This document shows, piece by piece, positions 27,822 through 37,703 of a stretch of 58,752 nt of DNA. This DNA comes from an uncultured Methylobacter sp. (GTDB lineage Bacteria; Pseudomonadota; Gammaproteobacteria; Methylococcales; Methylomonadaceae): NCBI GenBank assembly GCA_903832775.1, contig CAILCX010000025.1:1-58752 (forward strand), written 5' to 3'. Every line of letters begins with the position of its first letter. Position 1 is the first letter of the stretch. The notes under the pieces are model-generated. The model was not told where the DNA came from and did no database searches. It saw nothing but the letters and a program-made list of their open reading frames with translations. Made by a program: the position numbers and the translations under genes.

Positions 27822-28796
27822 TCAGGCTTCCTGATCCGAATGACTTTCAACTTCATTCGCTTCAATTTCAGTTTCTTCAATGATTACGGTTTCGGTCTCG
27901 ATTAAAACCGGAGCCAAGACAATATTCTCTGCCACAGTATTTTTCGCCTGCATCAGCATGGCAAGAATACTGGCTATCTTGTCGCACATGTCACGTCTAT
28001 CGATAATCATATCAATAGCGCCATGTTCCTGTAAAAACTCACTGCGCTGAAAACCTTCCGGCAATTTTTCACGAACAGTCTGCTCAATGACTCGTGGACC
28101 AGCAAAACCGATCAAAGCATTCGGTTCGGCAACATTAATGTCGCCCAACATTGCTAAACTTGCTGAAACACCGCCCATCGTTGGGTCAGTCATAAATGAA
28201 ATATAAGGCAGACCTGCCTCGGATAGCTTGGTTAAGGCAGCACTGGTTTTTGCCATTTGGAATAATGAAAACAGTGATTCTTGCATACGAGCACCACCGC
28301 TAGAGGTAAAGACAATAAACGGCACACCCAGTTCCAAACTTTTGTTGACACCACGAACAAACTTTTCGCCGACCACCGATCCCATGGAACCGCCCATAAA
28401 ACCGAAATCAAAGGCAGCAGCAACAATATCTTGACCTTTAAGCTGACCTTTTATCACCACCAGCGCATCATTTTCTTTAGTCTGTTTTTGCGCTTGGGTT
28501 ATCCGGTCTTTATATTTCTTACTGTCTTTAAATTTTAAGGGATCAACAGGTTTGACCTGTTTGCCGATCTCCTGGTGACCACCTTCGTCCAAAAACATGG
28601 TCAAACGCGTTCTTGCCGAAATACGCATGTGATGCTCACATTTTGGACAAACGCTTAAATTTCTTTCTAATTCAATATTATAAAGGATCGCGTTACAACT
28701 CGGACATTTATTCCAAAGTCCTTCGGGAACCGCACCCTTTTTATTCGATCCTTCCGTTCTGATTGTGGAAGGAAGTAATTTTTCATACCAACTCAT
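27822..28796 (-). CDS. accD: Acetyl-CoA carboxylase carboxyltransferase subunit beta
   Basis: AccD works with AccA to carboxylate acetyl-CoA, the first step in fatty acid synthesis. The 324-residue product has the N-terminal C4 zinc ribbon (C31, C34, C50, C53) and the crotonase-fold transferase core with [10 protein letters not shown] and [13 protein letters not shown]. The C-terminus carries an extra acidic tail of about 35 residues, rich in Glu, Ile and Thr, beyond the enzyme core. It lies between trpA and folC as in pseudomonads, with 122 bases after trpA that include a hairpin. Confidence 0.95.
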   Translation of the reverse strand: MSWYEKLLPSTIRTEGSNKKGAVPEGLWNKCPSCNAILYNIELERNLSVCPKCEHHMRISARTRLTMFLDEGGHQEIGKQVKPVDPLKFKDSKKYKDRITQAQKQTKENDALVVIKGQLKGQDIVAAAFDFGFMGGSMGSVVGEKFVRGVNKSLELGVPFIVFTSSGGARMQESLFSLFQMAKTSAALTKLSEAGLPYISFMTDPTMGGVSASLAMLGDINVAEPNALIGFAGPRVIEQTVREKLPEGFQRSEFLQEHGAIDMIIDRRDMCDKIASILAMLMQAKNTVAENIVLAPVLIETETVIIEETEIEANEVESHSDQEA

Positions 28797-28821
28797 TTAT
28801 ATACCCGTAATGTTGCTGCTT

Positions 28822-28846
28822 GATGGACTGACTCGAGCAGTCCATC
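28822..28846. promoter_or_regulatory. Perfect 9-bp hairpin between trpA and accD
   Basis: GATGGACTG (28822-28830) and CAGTCCATC (28838-28846) pair perfectly with a seven-base loop ACTCGAG. It lies 26-50 bases upstream of the accD ATG. No T-run follows on the minus strand, so it is more likely a leader or processing hairpin than a terminator. Nearby, at 28889-28908, CCCTCTCCCTTTGGGAAAAA resembles the half of a common G/C-rich intergenic repeat. Confidence 0.45.
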
Positions 28847-28918
28847 CTGGAAAATGTTCTTCAAGAATTTATACGAAATAACCTGCCCCTCTCCCTTTGG
28901 GAAAAAGAATCTCATTCC

Positions 28919-29722
28919 CTAACTATCCATCGCTTCACGCATAGAACTTAACAGCCCAACTATTTCACTTTTAGCACGTTCCAGATCATCAAGGTTTTCT
29001 TCAATTTTACTAATCAATGCACTACCAACTACAACGCCATTACCCAGACCGGAAACTGTTTTCGCTATTTGGGCATCTTTAACGCCAAAACCGATAGCGA
29101 CAGGTAAACTGGTATTCGCTCTTATTTGATTAAGCTTGGCTTCTACGTCAGCAACATCTAAATGACCTGCGCCGGTAACACCTTTAAGCGATACATAATA
29201 CAGATAACCACTACCTGCAGCCCCCATTATTTTAATGCGTTCGTCAGTACTATTGGGAGCCAATAAAAAAATCGGATCAATATCTCGCGCCTTTAACAAG
29301 ATAATATTCTCTACTGCTTCTTCAATCGGCAAATCAACAGTTAAAACACCATCGATTTCTGCACGTTGCGCGGCATTGGCAAAATCTTCATAGCCCATCG
29401 CTTCAATGGGATTGACATAGCCCATTAAAACCACTGGCGTATGTTGATTGGTTTTTCTAAATTCTATCGCAATCCCCAACACCCGTCTAAGGCTCATTTT
29501 ATGAGCCAAAGCACGTTCACTGGCACGTTGAATGACTGGTCCGTCTGCCATGGGATCAGAAAAAGGCACACCCAATTCGATAACATCAGCACCGGCTTCA
29601 ACCATGGCATGCATCATGGGCAGAGTAAAATCGGGATTGGGATCACCTGCGGTAATAAAAGGAATTAACGCCTTACGACCCGATTTGGCTAAGCCCTCAA
29701 ATGTAGCAGTTATACGACTCAC
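28919..29722 (-). CDS. trpA: Tryptophan synthase alpha subunit
   Basis: TrpA cleaves indole-3-glycerol phosphate to indole, which is channelled to TrpB. The 267-residue TIM barrel has the catalytic acid region [19 protein letters not shown] (about 47-65), the second catalytic Asp in VDLPIEEA, and the phosphate-binding GFGVKDA and VVGSALI. Its start overlaps the trpB stop by four bases, giving translational coupling that fits the fixed alpha-beta stoichiometry. Confidence 0.97.
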   Translation of the reverse strand: MSRITATFEGLAKSGRKALIPFITAGDPNPDFTLPMMHAMVEAGADVIELGVPFSDPMADGPVIQRASERALAHKMSLRRVLGIAIEFRKTNQHTPVVLMGYVNPIEAMGYEDFANAAQRAEIDGVLTVDLPIEEAVENIILLKARDIDPIFLLAPNSTDERIKIMGAAGSGYLYYVSLKGVTGAGHLDVADVEAKLNQIRANTSLPVAIGFGVKDAQIAKTVSGLGNGVVVGSALISKIEENLDDLERAKSEIVGLLSSMREAMDS

Positions 29723-30921
29723 AGTTCTATCCCCTCACGTTGCGCCATTGTTTGCATATCTTTATCGCCACGACCTGAGAGACTGACAATGATAATTTCA
29801 TCTTTACTCATGGTCGGTGCAAGCTTCATGGTGTAAGCCATTGCATGACTGGATTCCAGCGCTGGAATAATACCTTCCAAGCGGGTCAATGCATGAAAAC
29901 CTTCCAACGCTTCGGTATCGGTAATATTCACATATTGAGCCCGACCGGTATCTTTAAGCCAGGCATGTTCAGGACCTACGCCCGGATAATCAAGGCCAGC
30001 AGAAATAGAATGAGTTTCGATAATTTCACCGTCATCATCTTCCATCAGATAAGTCCGGTTACCATGAAGTACGCCAGGACGACCTGCACACAAAGGCGCG
30101 GAATGACGACCAGTTTCAACACCATCGCCAGCGGCTTCAACACCAATTAATTTGACTGAATGATCATCGATAAACGGATAAAACAAACCGATAGCATTTG
30201 ATCCGCCGCCAACACAGGCAACCAGAGTATCTGGTAAACGACCGGTCTGATCCAGACATTGTTGTTTGGCTTCACGGCCAATAATTGCCTGAAAATCACG
30301 AACCATCGCAGGATAAGGATGAGGACCAGCTACCGTACCTATAATATAAAAAGTATTGTCGACATTGGTTACCCAATCTCTTAGCGCCTCATTCAAAGCA
30401 TCTTTTAAGGTCTTTGAACCGGATTCAACGGCAACCACGGTAGCGCCCAATAATTTCATGCGATAAACATTTAATGATTGCCGAACGACATCCACAGCCC
30501 CCATATAGATTACGCATTCCAATCCCAAGCGCGCTGCAACAGTCGCCGTGGCAACACCGTGCTGGCCAGCTCCGGTTTCAGCAATAATGCGAGTCTTGCC
30601 CATGCGTTTGGCCAATAAAGCCTGGCCCACAGTGTTATTGATTTTATGCGCGCCGGTATGGTTTAAATCTTCACGCTTCAAATATATTTGCGCGCCTCCC
30701 AATTCACGACTCCAGCGCTCGGCATGGTATAAAGGCGACGGTCGACCCACATAATATTTTAAGTCTGCATCCAGTTCGGCTATAAATTCAGGATCGTTTA
30801 AATATTGCTGATAAGCAATATTAAGTTCCTGAATTGGTGGAATTAATGTTTCCGCGACAAACATTCCGCCGTAAGGGCCAAAGTGGCCTCTTTCATCGGG
30901 CATATTATATTTTTCTGTCAT
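29719..30921 (-). CDS. trpB: Tryptophan synthase beta subunit
   Basis: TrpB joins indole and serine to make tryptophan with PLP. The 400-residue product has [16 protein letters not shown] with the PLP lysine K93, the phosphate-binding loop GGGSNAIG, and the [12 protein letters not shown] segment. It overlaps trpF by four bases upstream and trpA by four bases downstream. The N-terminus [16 protein letters not shown] is the usual one; a few residues earlier MTEKYN is the predicted start. Confidence 0.97.
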   Translation of the reverse strand: MTEKYNMPDERGHFGPYGGMFVAETLIPPIQELNIAYQQYLNDPEFIAELDADLKYYVGRPSPLYHAERWSRELGGAQIYLKREDLNHTGAHKINNTVGQALLAKRMGKTRIIAETGAGQHGVATATVAARLGLECVIYMGAVDVVRQSLNVYRMKLLGATVVAVESGSKTLKDALNEALRDWVTNVDNTFYIIGTVAGPHPYPAMVRDFQAIIGREAKQQCLDQTGRLPDTLVACVGGGSNAIGLFYPFIDDHSVKLIGVEAAGDGVETGRHSAPLCAGRPGVLHGNRTYLMEDDDGEIIETHSISAGLDYPGVGPEHAWLKDTGRAQYVNITDTEALEGFHALTRLEGIIPALESSHAMAYTMKLAPTMSKDEIIIVSLSGRGDKDMQTMAQREGIEL

Positions 30922-31547
30922 ATTCTTCTGTCACCCTCGTTGACTTCATGTATGAATGTCGCCATCTTTAGCGCATCCTTAATACCTTTATTTTCCTCTA
31001 CACCGCTACTGACATCGAGCGCATAGGGTCTTACTGTCTGTACCGCCTGCCTTGCATTGGCCAAATCCAAACCACCTGCAAGAATGATCGGCAAGCTGCA
31101 CTGCTTGGGTATCAAATCCCAATCAAACTGACTGCCGGTCCCACCTTTTGCTCCAGGATGATAAGCATCCAGCAACAACCCGGAAGCATCATTATAATGT
31201 TCTGCGAGACCACAAATATCCATGCCATCTTGCACTCTCAACGCCTTAATATACCGCTTACCATAGAGTCTGCAAGCACCAGCCGTCTCATCACCATGAA
31301 ATTGAAGACAATCAACAGGCACCTGTTCGAGTACCTCACGTATTCGTTCTTCCTCTTCGTCTACAAACAATGCAACAATAGAGACAAAGGCAGGTAAGGC
31401 TTTGACAATTTTATTAGCCTGTTCAATAGCTACATTTCTTGGGCTAGGCGGGTAAAACACCAGTCCAATGGCGTCCGTGCCTAAGTTAGCTGCATTAACA
31501 GCATCTTCAACACGGGTAAAGCCACAAATTTTAACGCGAGTTCGCAT
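30918..31547 (-). CDS. trpF: Phosphoribosylanthranilate isomerase
   Basis: TrpF isomerises phosphoribosylanthranilate in tryptophan synthesis. From the ATG at 31547 the product is 209 residues, the normal length; it starts [15 protein letters not shown] with the catalytic Cys. The second catalytic Asp lies in [12 protein letters not shown]. The frame is open for 41 more codons upstream, but that extension is aromatic and Cys-rich without homology, so it is left out. A 123-base leader separates it from the adh gene. The separate trpF-trpB-trpA order, away from trpEGDC, is common in gammaproteobacteria. Confidence 0.94.
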   Translation of the reverse strand: MRTRVKICGFTRVEDAVNAANLGTDAIGLVFYPPSPRNVAIEQANKIVKALPAFVSIVALFVDEEEERIREVLEQVPVDCLQFHGDETAGACRLYGKRYIKALRVQDGMDICGLAEHYNDASGLLLDAYHPGAKGGTGSQFDWDLIPKQCSLPIILAGGLDLANARQAVQTVRPYALDVSSGVEENKGIKDALKMATFIHEVNEGDRRI

Positions 31548-31670
31548 AAAGTGATATGAGAATTTAACCCAAAAAAGCCAGCCGTCTAGAATAACATAAA
31601 AGCACTGATAATTTACTTGCGCATCAAAAAAATAATAGCACCTTAATCGGGACTGGTAACGACCTTCCAC

Positions 31671-32729
31671 CTATTCATGAGACTGTTTCAGCGTTCCCAT
31701 ATCAATGACGAAACGATATCTAACATCGTTTTTCAAGACGCGTTCATAGGCCTCATTAATCTTTTGGATGGGAATAATTTCAATATCTGAAGTGATATTA
31801 TGCTCAGCGCAAAAATCGAGCATTTCTTGAGTTTCCTTAATACCGCCAATCAAAGAACCGGCAATTTGACGCCGCTTAAAAATCAGATTAGCGACTGAAG
31901 AAGAGGGATGTGGATGATCCGGCAAACCGACCAAGCATAATGTGCCATCACGTTTCAGTAAAGCTGTGAAAACATCCAGATCGTGCGATGCCGCAACAGT
32001 ATTCAAGATAAAGTCGAAACTGGAAATATGCAGTGCCATTGCATCGTGATTTTTTGACACCACAACTTCATTAGCGCCTAGACTTATAGCATCTTCCACC
32101 TTATCGGACGACGTAGTAAAAAGCACAACATGCGCACCAAATGCATGAGCAAACTTAACTCCCATGTGACCAAGACCACCCAATCCAACAATGCCGACTT
32201 TATCACCTTTACCTACCTTCCAATGTTTTAAAGGTGAATAAGTGGTAATTCCGGCACATAGCAATGGCGCAACCGCGGCAAGATCAAGTGTATCAGAGAC
32301 ATTAAGCACGAATTCCTGATTAACGACAATTTGTCGCGAATAGCCACCGTAATTAGTGCCACCCGTATGCTTATCTGGACTGTTATAAGTAAACTCAGCT
32401 TTATTACAAAACTGTTCCAGATCATCAAGACAATCCAGACAAACTCCACAGGAATCAATCATACACCCGATTCCAACACTGTCACCGGCTTTGAATTTAC
32501 TTACTTCGCTACCAACTTTTACAACCTTACCAACAATTTCATGGCCTGGCACCATTGGAAAAACTCCGCTTCCCCATTCGTCGCGAACCTGATGAATATC
32601 TGAGTGGCAAACACCGCAAAACAGAATTTCGATTTGGACATCTTCTGCCATCAGCTCACGCCTTTGAAAAACAAACGGCACTAGTGGTGAGGTATGATTA
32701 AGGGCAGCATAGCCTATGGTATTTTGCAT
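31671..32729 (-). CDS. Zinc-dependent NAD(P) alcohol dehydrogenase, cinnamyl-alcohol/YahK-like group
   Basis: The 352-residue product is a medium-chain zinc dehydrogenase. Catalytic zinc ligands are C41 (in GVCHSDIH) and H63 with E64 (PGHE), plus a Cys near 158. The structural zinc is held by C94, C97, C100 and C108. The Rossmann motif is GLGGLGHMG near 188, followed by TTSSDK, which suggests NADP(H) rather than NAD. YahK-like enzymes reduce a broad range of aldehydes. In a methylotroph it could handle aldehydes, but the physiological substrate is not known. It is upstream of trpF with no sign of co-regulation. Confidence 0.88.
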   Translation of the reverse strand: MQNTIGYAALNHTSPLVPFVFQRRELMAEDVQIEILFCGVCHSDIHQVRDEWGSGVFPMVPGHEIVGKVVKVGSEVSKFKAGDSVGIGCMIDSCGVCLDCLDDLEQFCNKAEFTYNSPDKHTGGTNYGGYSRQIVVNQEFVLNVSDTLDLAAVAPLLCAGITTYSPLKHWKVGKGDKVGIVGLGGLGHMGVKFAHAFGAHVVLFTTSSDKVEDAISLGANEVVVSKNHDAMALHISSFDFILNTVAASHDLDVFTALLKRDGTLCLVGLPDHPHPSSSVANLIFKRRQIAGSLIGGIKETQEMLDFCAEHNITSDIEIIPIQKINEAYERVLKNDVRYRFVIDMGTLKQSHE

Positions 32730-33344
32730 AGTGGTCTCCTTGAATCCAAAATATAATTAATGTTTTAATGTAGCCGCATAAGTTACATATTTTTTCTAAC
32801 CTTCTCCCATTTTATTAAAAAATCGACTACCTTTAAATTAGTTAAAGGGAAAAATTTAAGATTCAAAGAATTCCTTCAGTGCCTGCGCCTCAAGATCGCA
32901 AGACATGGCAGAAAGCTGTACTATGAACATCAAAAGCACTGGCAACGCAGGCGGAGTTTAGCATTTAAAGGAATTTGGGATAGACGGAACCTGTCTAAGC
33001 TTATATAGCTTCCAAATAGTACGTTAGCAGACGCTGGCTTTTTGGCTTGACAGCCATTTAAATGATAACTTTGATAGCTTTAGAATGCACCCGTGCTTTT
33101 ATCTGAACAGCGTCATTGTCCAGAATCCCCAGTGATGTGCTTCACCGGCAACATGGTTTAAATATAACGCGGCTTGCAGATGAACGGTACATGAAAAGTT
33201 CAGTGGATACAAAATCAATTAGCAAAAGGTTCGCCCATGACTGATATGCGAATTTACAAGCTACTGGACTTTTTTGATCGCTCTAAAATGAACGACTGTA
33301 AAATAAGATGGGAATAAAAAATTACGATATAGCAAAGTAATTAA
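32730..33344. other. Intergenic region between fchA and adh, no gene seen
   Basis: These 615 bases have no credible ORF on either strand; the longest frames are short and broken. A 7-bp perfect hairpin, CCTTTAA (32830-32836) with TTAAAGG (32842-32848), lies about 100 bases before the adh start. The stretch at 32880-32960 is more GC-rich than its surroundings and could be a decayed gene fragment, but no frame stays open. Confidence 0.5.
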
Positions 33345-33974
33345 TTACAACTTTTCCTTTACAATCTGATAAACCTCTTTAGTAGTTTGATCTGCTCCAT
33401 TTAATAGCAATTCAAGTTCTGCCAATTGTTTTTCTGCAAACACCCTATCTTTTAAACTGGATGTATTAATATATACATTTAATGCTGCACTTTTTAATGC
33501 TCCGTATGCTGCCATTACTGCAACACCCGCATCACTAATCACACCTAAATTTCCTTTATGAGCAGCAATTTTAGAAAGAGCAATAATTTCCACACAAGCC
33601 TTTGCACAATTCAACGGCACCAAAGTAGCTTCGTGCAATGCGCTTTGAATTGCAATGCTACGTGAAAATTTTTCCTGCTCAGTTTCCTTTGGCAAACCAT
33701 AGGTTTCCATTAATCGCTCAAAAACGTCAATATCTGCTTTTATAAAGCCAGTCATTTTGTCACGCAATACTTCCGATTTTTGAAGCAGCACCTGCATTTC
33801 TATTTCTACATCAGCATACTGCGACTTACCAATAGTCAAATTACAAACCATGCTAATTAAAGCAGCAGCTTGGGCTCCCATTATTGCAGAACAACTACCC
33901 CCACCAGGCGTAGGAGCACTACTGGCCAGCTCATTTAGAAAAGTGTGTACTGATTTGTTTTTTATTTCGTTCAT
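33345..33974 (-). CDS. fchA: Methenyltetrahydrofolate cyclohydrolase-like (formiminotransferase-cyclodeaminase family, FchA type)
   Basis: From the ATG at 33974 the protein is 209 residues, all alpha-helical, of the cyclodeaminase family. It has the start LNELASSAPTPGGGSCSAIMGAQAAALISMVCNLTIGK, the DIDVFERLMETYGLPK segment and SDAGVAVMAAYGALKSAALNVYIN. FchA hydrolyses 5,10-methenyl-THF to 10-formyl-THF and is used in C1 metabolism of some methylotrophs and acetogens. A TTG eight codons earlier (33998) is less likely. It is not fused to a formiminotransferase. No other folate C1 gene (mtdA, fhs) is adjacent, so the link to methylotrophy is inference. It reads toward adh but is 615 bases from it. 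Confidence 0.82.
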   Translation of the reverse strand: MNEIKNKSVHTFLNELASSAPTPGGGSCSAIMGAQAAALISMVCNLTIGKSQYADVEIEMQVLLQKSEVLRDKMTGFIKADIDVFERLMETYGLPKETEQEKFSRSIAIQSALHEATLVPLNCAKACVEIIALSKIAAHKGNLGVISDAGVAVMAAYGALKSAALNVYINTSSLKDRVFAEKQLAELELLLNGADQTTKEVYQIVKEKL

Positions 33975-34042
33975 AATATTTCTTTTAAATGCAAGCAAGT
34001 AATGAAGAACCTATAGTAAAAAGATTTGATATGAGATCTTAT

Positions 34043-35299
34043 TCAAAAATCCTGCTTAAGTTTATCCAGAATACGCGCAATAGCACCTTGGTTTTGCAGA
34101 ACAAATTCCTTAGCTCTGTCAGCCAAAACTTGCCTAAACACTGAATCCTCATATAAAGCAATAATAGTAGCTGTTATTTCGCTTTTATCATGACATTGGA
34201 TTGCTGCTTTCTGACGCAAAACACCTTCAGCAATATCCTTAAAATTAGCCATAAAAGGACCAAATATAACTGGGGTTCCAACTGCAGCGGCCTCAAGTAT
34301 ATTATGACCACCAACTGGTACCATACTCCCACCTACAAATGCAACATCCGCAGCCACATAAAACATCTTTAACTCACCTATAGAATCAACAATATATACA
34401 TCGGTAGACTGACAACATAAATCATCTGAAGCGCGCATTACAAAAGACAAGCCCTCCTTTTCACAAAGCTTTTTAACCTCATGAAAACGCTCAGGATGCC
34501 TTGGTGCAATTGCCAATAATAATTCGGGAATCCTTTTTTTCAAATCTTTATAAATTTCAAAAAATATAATCTCTTCATCTTTATGAGTACTGGCTATAAG
34601 CCATACAAATCTCCCAGCAAAATAATCCGCTTTAAAATTTAACCCTCTGAGGATAAGCTCATCTGTAATTTCCAAGTCATACTTAATATTCCCCATTGTT
34701 TTTACTTTTTCAACTGCAGCACCAATTGCAACAAATCGACCGGTATCACTGTCTGTTTGCGCAGCAATTAACTTTACATTAGCCAAAGCAGATGCAATTA
34801 AACCCGGAAATTTTTTATACCCATTCGCAGATTTTTCGGATAAACGTGCATTGATAACATATAAAGGAATTTCATTTTTTCCACAGGAAGCGAAAAGATT
34901 TGGCCAAATTTCAGTTTCCATAATGACAGCCAATTTCGGCCTAAAGCACTCCATAAAGCGATTTACCACAAAAGGGATATCATAAGGTAGATAAACGTGT
35001 TCAACTGAGGGCATAACCGTTTTAATACGATCGGAGCCAGTTGGAGTGGTAGTTGTAATTAATAACTTTACATCGGGGAATTGATGTTGAATTTGCTTGA
35101 CAAGAGGAAATAAAGCCTCGGCCTCACCTACTGATACAGCATGAAACCAAATAACATCTTTAACGAAAGTTTTGTTGTAGATGGCAAATCGCTCTGCCCA
35201 TCGATATCTGTAAGCAGGCGCTTTATTACCACGCCAGACAAGGCGAAGCAAAATGACCGGAACTAATAGAAAAAATAGAAAAGAATATAAAGTTCGCAT
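34043..35299 (-). CDS. waaA: 3-deoxy-D-manno-octulosonic acid (Kdo) transferase
   Basis: WaaA (KdtA) attaches Kdo to the lipid A precursor at the inner membrane. From the ATG at 35299 it is 418 residues, close to the E. coli length of 425. It has an N-terminal membrane anchor (about residues 3-20), WFHAVSVGEAEAL near 50-62, METEIWPNLF near 127-136, and the C-terminal sugar-nucleotide part with GGSMVPVGGHNILEAAAVGTPVIFGP. A TTG five codons upstream (35314) is an alternative start. The neighbours are fchA and rplI and give no pathway context. Confidence 0.94.
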   Translation of the reverse strand: MRTLYSFLFFLLVPVILLRLVWRGNKAPAYRYRWAERFAIYNKTFVKDVIWFHAVSVGEAEALFPLVKQIQHQFPDVKLLITTTTPTGSDRIKTVMPSVEHVYLPYDIPFVVNRFMECFRPKLAVIMETEIWPNLFASCGKNEIPLYVINARLSEKSANGYKKFPGLIASALANVKLIAAQTDSDTGRFVAIGAAVEKVKTMGNIKYDLEITDELILRGLNFKADYFAGRFVWLIASTHKDEEIIFFEIYKDLKKRIPELLLAIAPRHPERFHEVKKLCEKEGLSFVMRASDDLCCQSTDVYIVDSIGELKMFYVAADVAFVGGSMVPVGGHNILEAAAVGTPVIFGPFMANFKDIAEGVLRQKAAIQCHDKSEITATIIALYEDSVFRQVLADRAKEFVLQNQGAIARILDKLKQDF

Positions 35300-35371
35300 A
35301 GCGGACAAACTCAAGAAGTAAAGAAAGCAAAGTTAACTTTACAATCTTGAGTTGTTCAACTTAAACCTTAA

Positions 35372-35821
35372 TTATGCTTCAGCAGCAATTTTTATAGGCA
35401 TTTTTACAACTACGTCAGTATGACAGTTAATATCAATTTGATATTCGCCAATTAAACGAATAACACCTTGAGGTAACCGAATCTCATGCTTTTCAACTGA
35501 AACACCTGCTTCAGTAATGGCATCAGCAATATTTTGCGTACCCACTGAACCAAACAATCTACCTTCATCACCAGCTTTATGATAAATAACCACTTCAAGC
35601 TTGCTTAATGCATTTGCTCGCGATTGTGCTGCAACCAACTTTTCAATTGCAACTTTTTCCAACTCTGCGCGACGCAATTCAAATTCAGCAATTTTAGTAG
35701 CCGTGGCGGGAACGGCTTTCCCGTAAGGAACAAGATAGTTCCTGCCATAACCTGATTTAATAACAACTTTGTCACCGAGGTTACCCAAGTTTGCTACTTT
35801 TTCAAGAAGAATAACTTCCAT
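35372..35821 (-). CDS. rplI: Large ribosomal subunit protein bL9
   Basis: The 149-residue protein starts MEVILLEKVANLGNLGDKVVIKSGYGRNYLVPYGKA, the invariant N-terminal domain of L9. The elongated helix and C-terminal domain follow. It is the last gene of the rpsF-rpsR-DUF2232-rplI cluster. Confidence 0.97.
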   Translation of the reverse strand: MEVILLEKVANLGNLGDKVVIKSGYGRNYLVPYGKAVPATATKIAEFELRRAELEKVAIEKLVAAQSRANALSKLEVVIYHKAGDEGRLFGSVGTQNIADAITEAGVSVEKHEIRLPQGVIRLIGEYQIDINCHTDVVVKMPIKIAAEA

Positions 35822-35869
35822 CTTTTATTACCTCATTATCGGATTTTATCCGGCTATATTTTTACGCCA

Positions 35870-36766
35870 TCAAGACGTATGTTTATTTGAAATCTTATTT
35901 CGTAAGTTCATCCAGGCATCACTCAATCCAACTAAGGAAACAGGCAGCATGGCGTGGGGTATCAAAAATAACGTTATATAAAACATTGGCACCATATATC
36001 GCCCCATCTTCATCGATGCAAACAGGGTATGTATGACAGCCGTGCCAATGAAGGTGTACATCACAAACAGTAAAATTGATATATTCCAAGATAATTCCGA
36101 TATTACACCGGAACTTAATATTGCAACAACAACTACTAAAACGCTTGCTATTGCCAGCCTTGGCCGAGTATTAAGCGACAAAAACTCTTTCTTGAACCCA
36201 CCAGGATTGTATAACAGCGCCTGCCACCATCGCCCAAGAAACAATCCAAACAGCATACCAAAAATTGATGCTGCCACAACTATACCGGTCATGTAATGTG
36301 AAATCACATCCAAAGTATGCTTAAAATCTTGAACAGGGGGGGCATTCCTGGGCAATACTTGAGAAAGTACATTAACCCACATTACTGCTAAATCAGTTTC
36401 GTATAGGTAGAAACAAATCACACCTAACACCCCTATTAAAACAGCAATTTCAATCGTTAGAGACAGATAACGCCCTTCTCTTAAAATTATTGAAATTAAC
36501 CATACAGGAATCCAAAGCACCATCCCATAAAGCAAAACAAATTGAAGATTGCCTAATAGAAAGAAACCCAAACCACCAACTACCGCAGTTGAACAACCCA
36601 GAACCATCAAGCCTTCAAAAGCGCCTCGTCTTAAAGTGACAAGAGCAATTGAACCCGAACTTACTATACTAACAGGGGGCATAACCAGTGAAATCAATGC
36701 GAGAGTAGACGCCACTATCATGGCCTGTAATCTACCACGCATAATATACTCAGCTAAAAAACCCAC
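35870..36766 (-). CDS. DUF2232/YybS-like membrane protein
   Basis: The 298-residue protein has about eight hydrophobic segments. It starts MGFLAEYIMRGRLQAMIVA and matches the DUF2232 pattern of a conserved membrane protein placed between rpsR and rplI in many gammaproteobacteria. The function is not known; the family is related to substrate-binding parts of some ECF-like transporters (established only for relatives). Gaps of 15 bases from rpsR and 48 bases to rplI suggest co-transcription. Confidence 0.8.
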   Translation of the reverse strand: MGFLAEYIMRGRLQAMIVASTLALISLVMPPVSIVSSGSIALVTLRRGAFEGLMVLGCSTAVVGGLGFFLLGNLQFVLLYGMVLWIPVWLISIILREGRYLSLTIEIAVLIGVLGVICFYLYETDLAVMWVNVLSQVLPRNAPPVQDFKHTLDVISHYMTGIVVAASIFGMLFGLFLGRWWQALLYNPGGFKKEFLSLNTRPRLAIASVLVVVVAILSSGVISELSWNISILLFVMYTFIGTAVIHTLFASMKMGRYMVPMFYITLFLIPHAMLPVSLVGLSDAWMNLRNKISNKHTS

Positions 36767-36781
36767 CGATCAACCTTAAAA

Positions 36782-37009
36782 TTATTTGTGAGCGTCACAG
36801 AAAGGCAATAATGCAATAAAACGAGCCCGTTTAATTGCAACTCCTAACTGCCTTTGATACTTTGCGCTAGTGCCAGTAATCCGACTAGGTACAATTTTCC
36901 CTGTTTCGGTAATGTAGTCACTCAACAAATCCAAATCTTTATAATCGATTTCTGTTCCACCATCTGCACTAAAGCGGCAGAATTTTTTGCGTCTAATGTT
37001 ACGTGCCAT
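36782..37009 (-). CDS. rpsR: Small ribosomal subunit protein bS18
   Basis: The 75-residue basic protein reads [12 protein letters not shown], then [35 protein letters not shown], which is the S18 signature in order. It lies between rpsF and the DUF2232 gene, the usual place. Confidence 0.97.
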   Translation of the reverse strand: MARNIRRKKFCRFSADGGTEIDYKDLDLLSDYITETGKIVPSRITGTSAKYQRQLGVAIKRARFIALLPFCDAHK

Positions 37010-37041
37010 AATAATTCTCGTAAATCCAAGTGTTAAAGGTT

Positions 37042-37512
37042 TTATTCTGCAGACAGCGCGTCAGCATCCAAATCATCCAAATCATCAAGATCATCCAAAT
37101 CGACTTCGTCATCTGAAGCCGTATCTGTCGAAACAACCACTTCTCTAGCAGCAGCATCCTTTGCTCTTGATTCAGCGATTTTATTTTCTTCAGCTGTTGA
37201 AGTTGCGATAATAGATACTTCGGTAATCGCCTTCTTTTGCAGTAAAGTCATGCTGCGCAAAATAGCGTCATTAAATCGGAAGCCACTTTCCAGTTCTTCC
37301 AATGTTGGCTGATCGCACTCAACATTCATTAACACGTAATGGGCTTTATGAATTTTATTAATAGGATAAGCAAGATGCCTTCTACCCCAGTCTTCCAAGC
37401 GATGGATCTTACCTGATGAAGCTTCGATGGTTGATTTATAACGCTCAATCATCCCTGGAACCTGAGAGCTCTGGTCTGGATGGACTAAAAAGACAATTTC
37501 ATAATGTCGCAT
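37042..37512 (-). CDS. rpsF: Small ribosomal subunit protein bS6
   Basis: The 156-residue protein begins [26 protein letters not shown] and has the S6 ferredoxin-like fold with [24 protein letters not shown]. After residue 100 it carries a long tail ending in four DLD-type acidic repeats. Such glutamate/aspartate tails occur on S6 (E. coli is extended by RimK); here they are encoded. It is the first gene of the ribosomal cluster. Confidence 0.96.
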   Translation of the reverse strand: MRHYEIVFLVHPDQSSQVPGMIERYKSTIEASSGKIHRLEDWGRRHLAYPINKIHKAHYVLMNVECDQPTLEELESGFRFNDAILRSMTLLQKKAITEVSIIATSTAEENKIAESRAKDAAAREVVVSTDTASDDEVDLDDLDDLDDLDADALSAE

Positions 37513-37681
37513 ATTTTTTCCTTTCGGTTAAGCCTCCCACCTCTGTCTTAATAAAGATGGTAAAGCAAGGAGGAGCTGACAGCCCCTAAGAACCGCCCAT
37601 TATATATATTTATTTAACTTTTGAAAAGCAATGTGATAGAAACAGCATTAATACCAGCAAAAACAACACAAAGGAAGTTCA

Positions 37682-37703
37682 CCTAATCGGACACCCGATT
37701 AGG
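37682..37703. terminator. 9-bp hairpin at the 3' end of fliK
   Basis: CCTAATCGG (37682-37690) and CCGATTAGG (37695-37703) pair perfectly around a four-base loop ACAC. It overlaps the fliK stop codon and is followed on the minus strand by a moderately T-rich stretch (TTCCTTTGTGTTGTTTTTG). It probably ends the fliE-fliK transcript. Confidence 0.55.

Noticed and set aside
28889-28908. CCCTCTCCCTTTGGGAAAAA as a full REP/BIME element
   Set aside because: Only half of the usual palindrome is present and no second copy is seen nearby.
30918-31670. trpF with a 41-residue N-terminal extension
   Set aside because: The extension is Cys/Phe/Tyr-rich and without homology; TrpF normally begins at [10 protein letters not shown].
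32880-32960. GC-richer stretch in the fchA-adh gap as a pseudogene
   Set aside because: No frame stays open for more than a few dozen codons and nothing recognisable is encoded.
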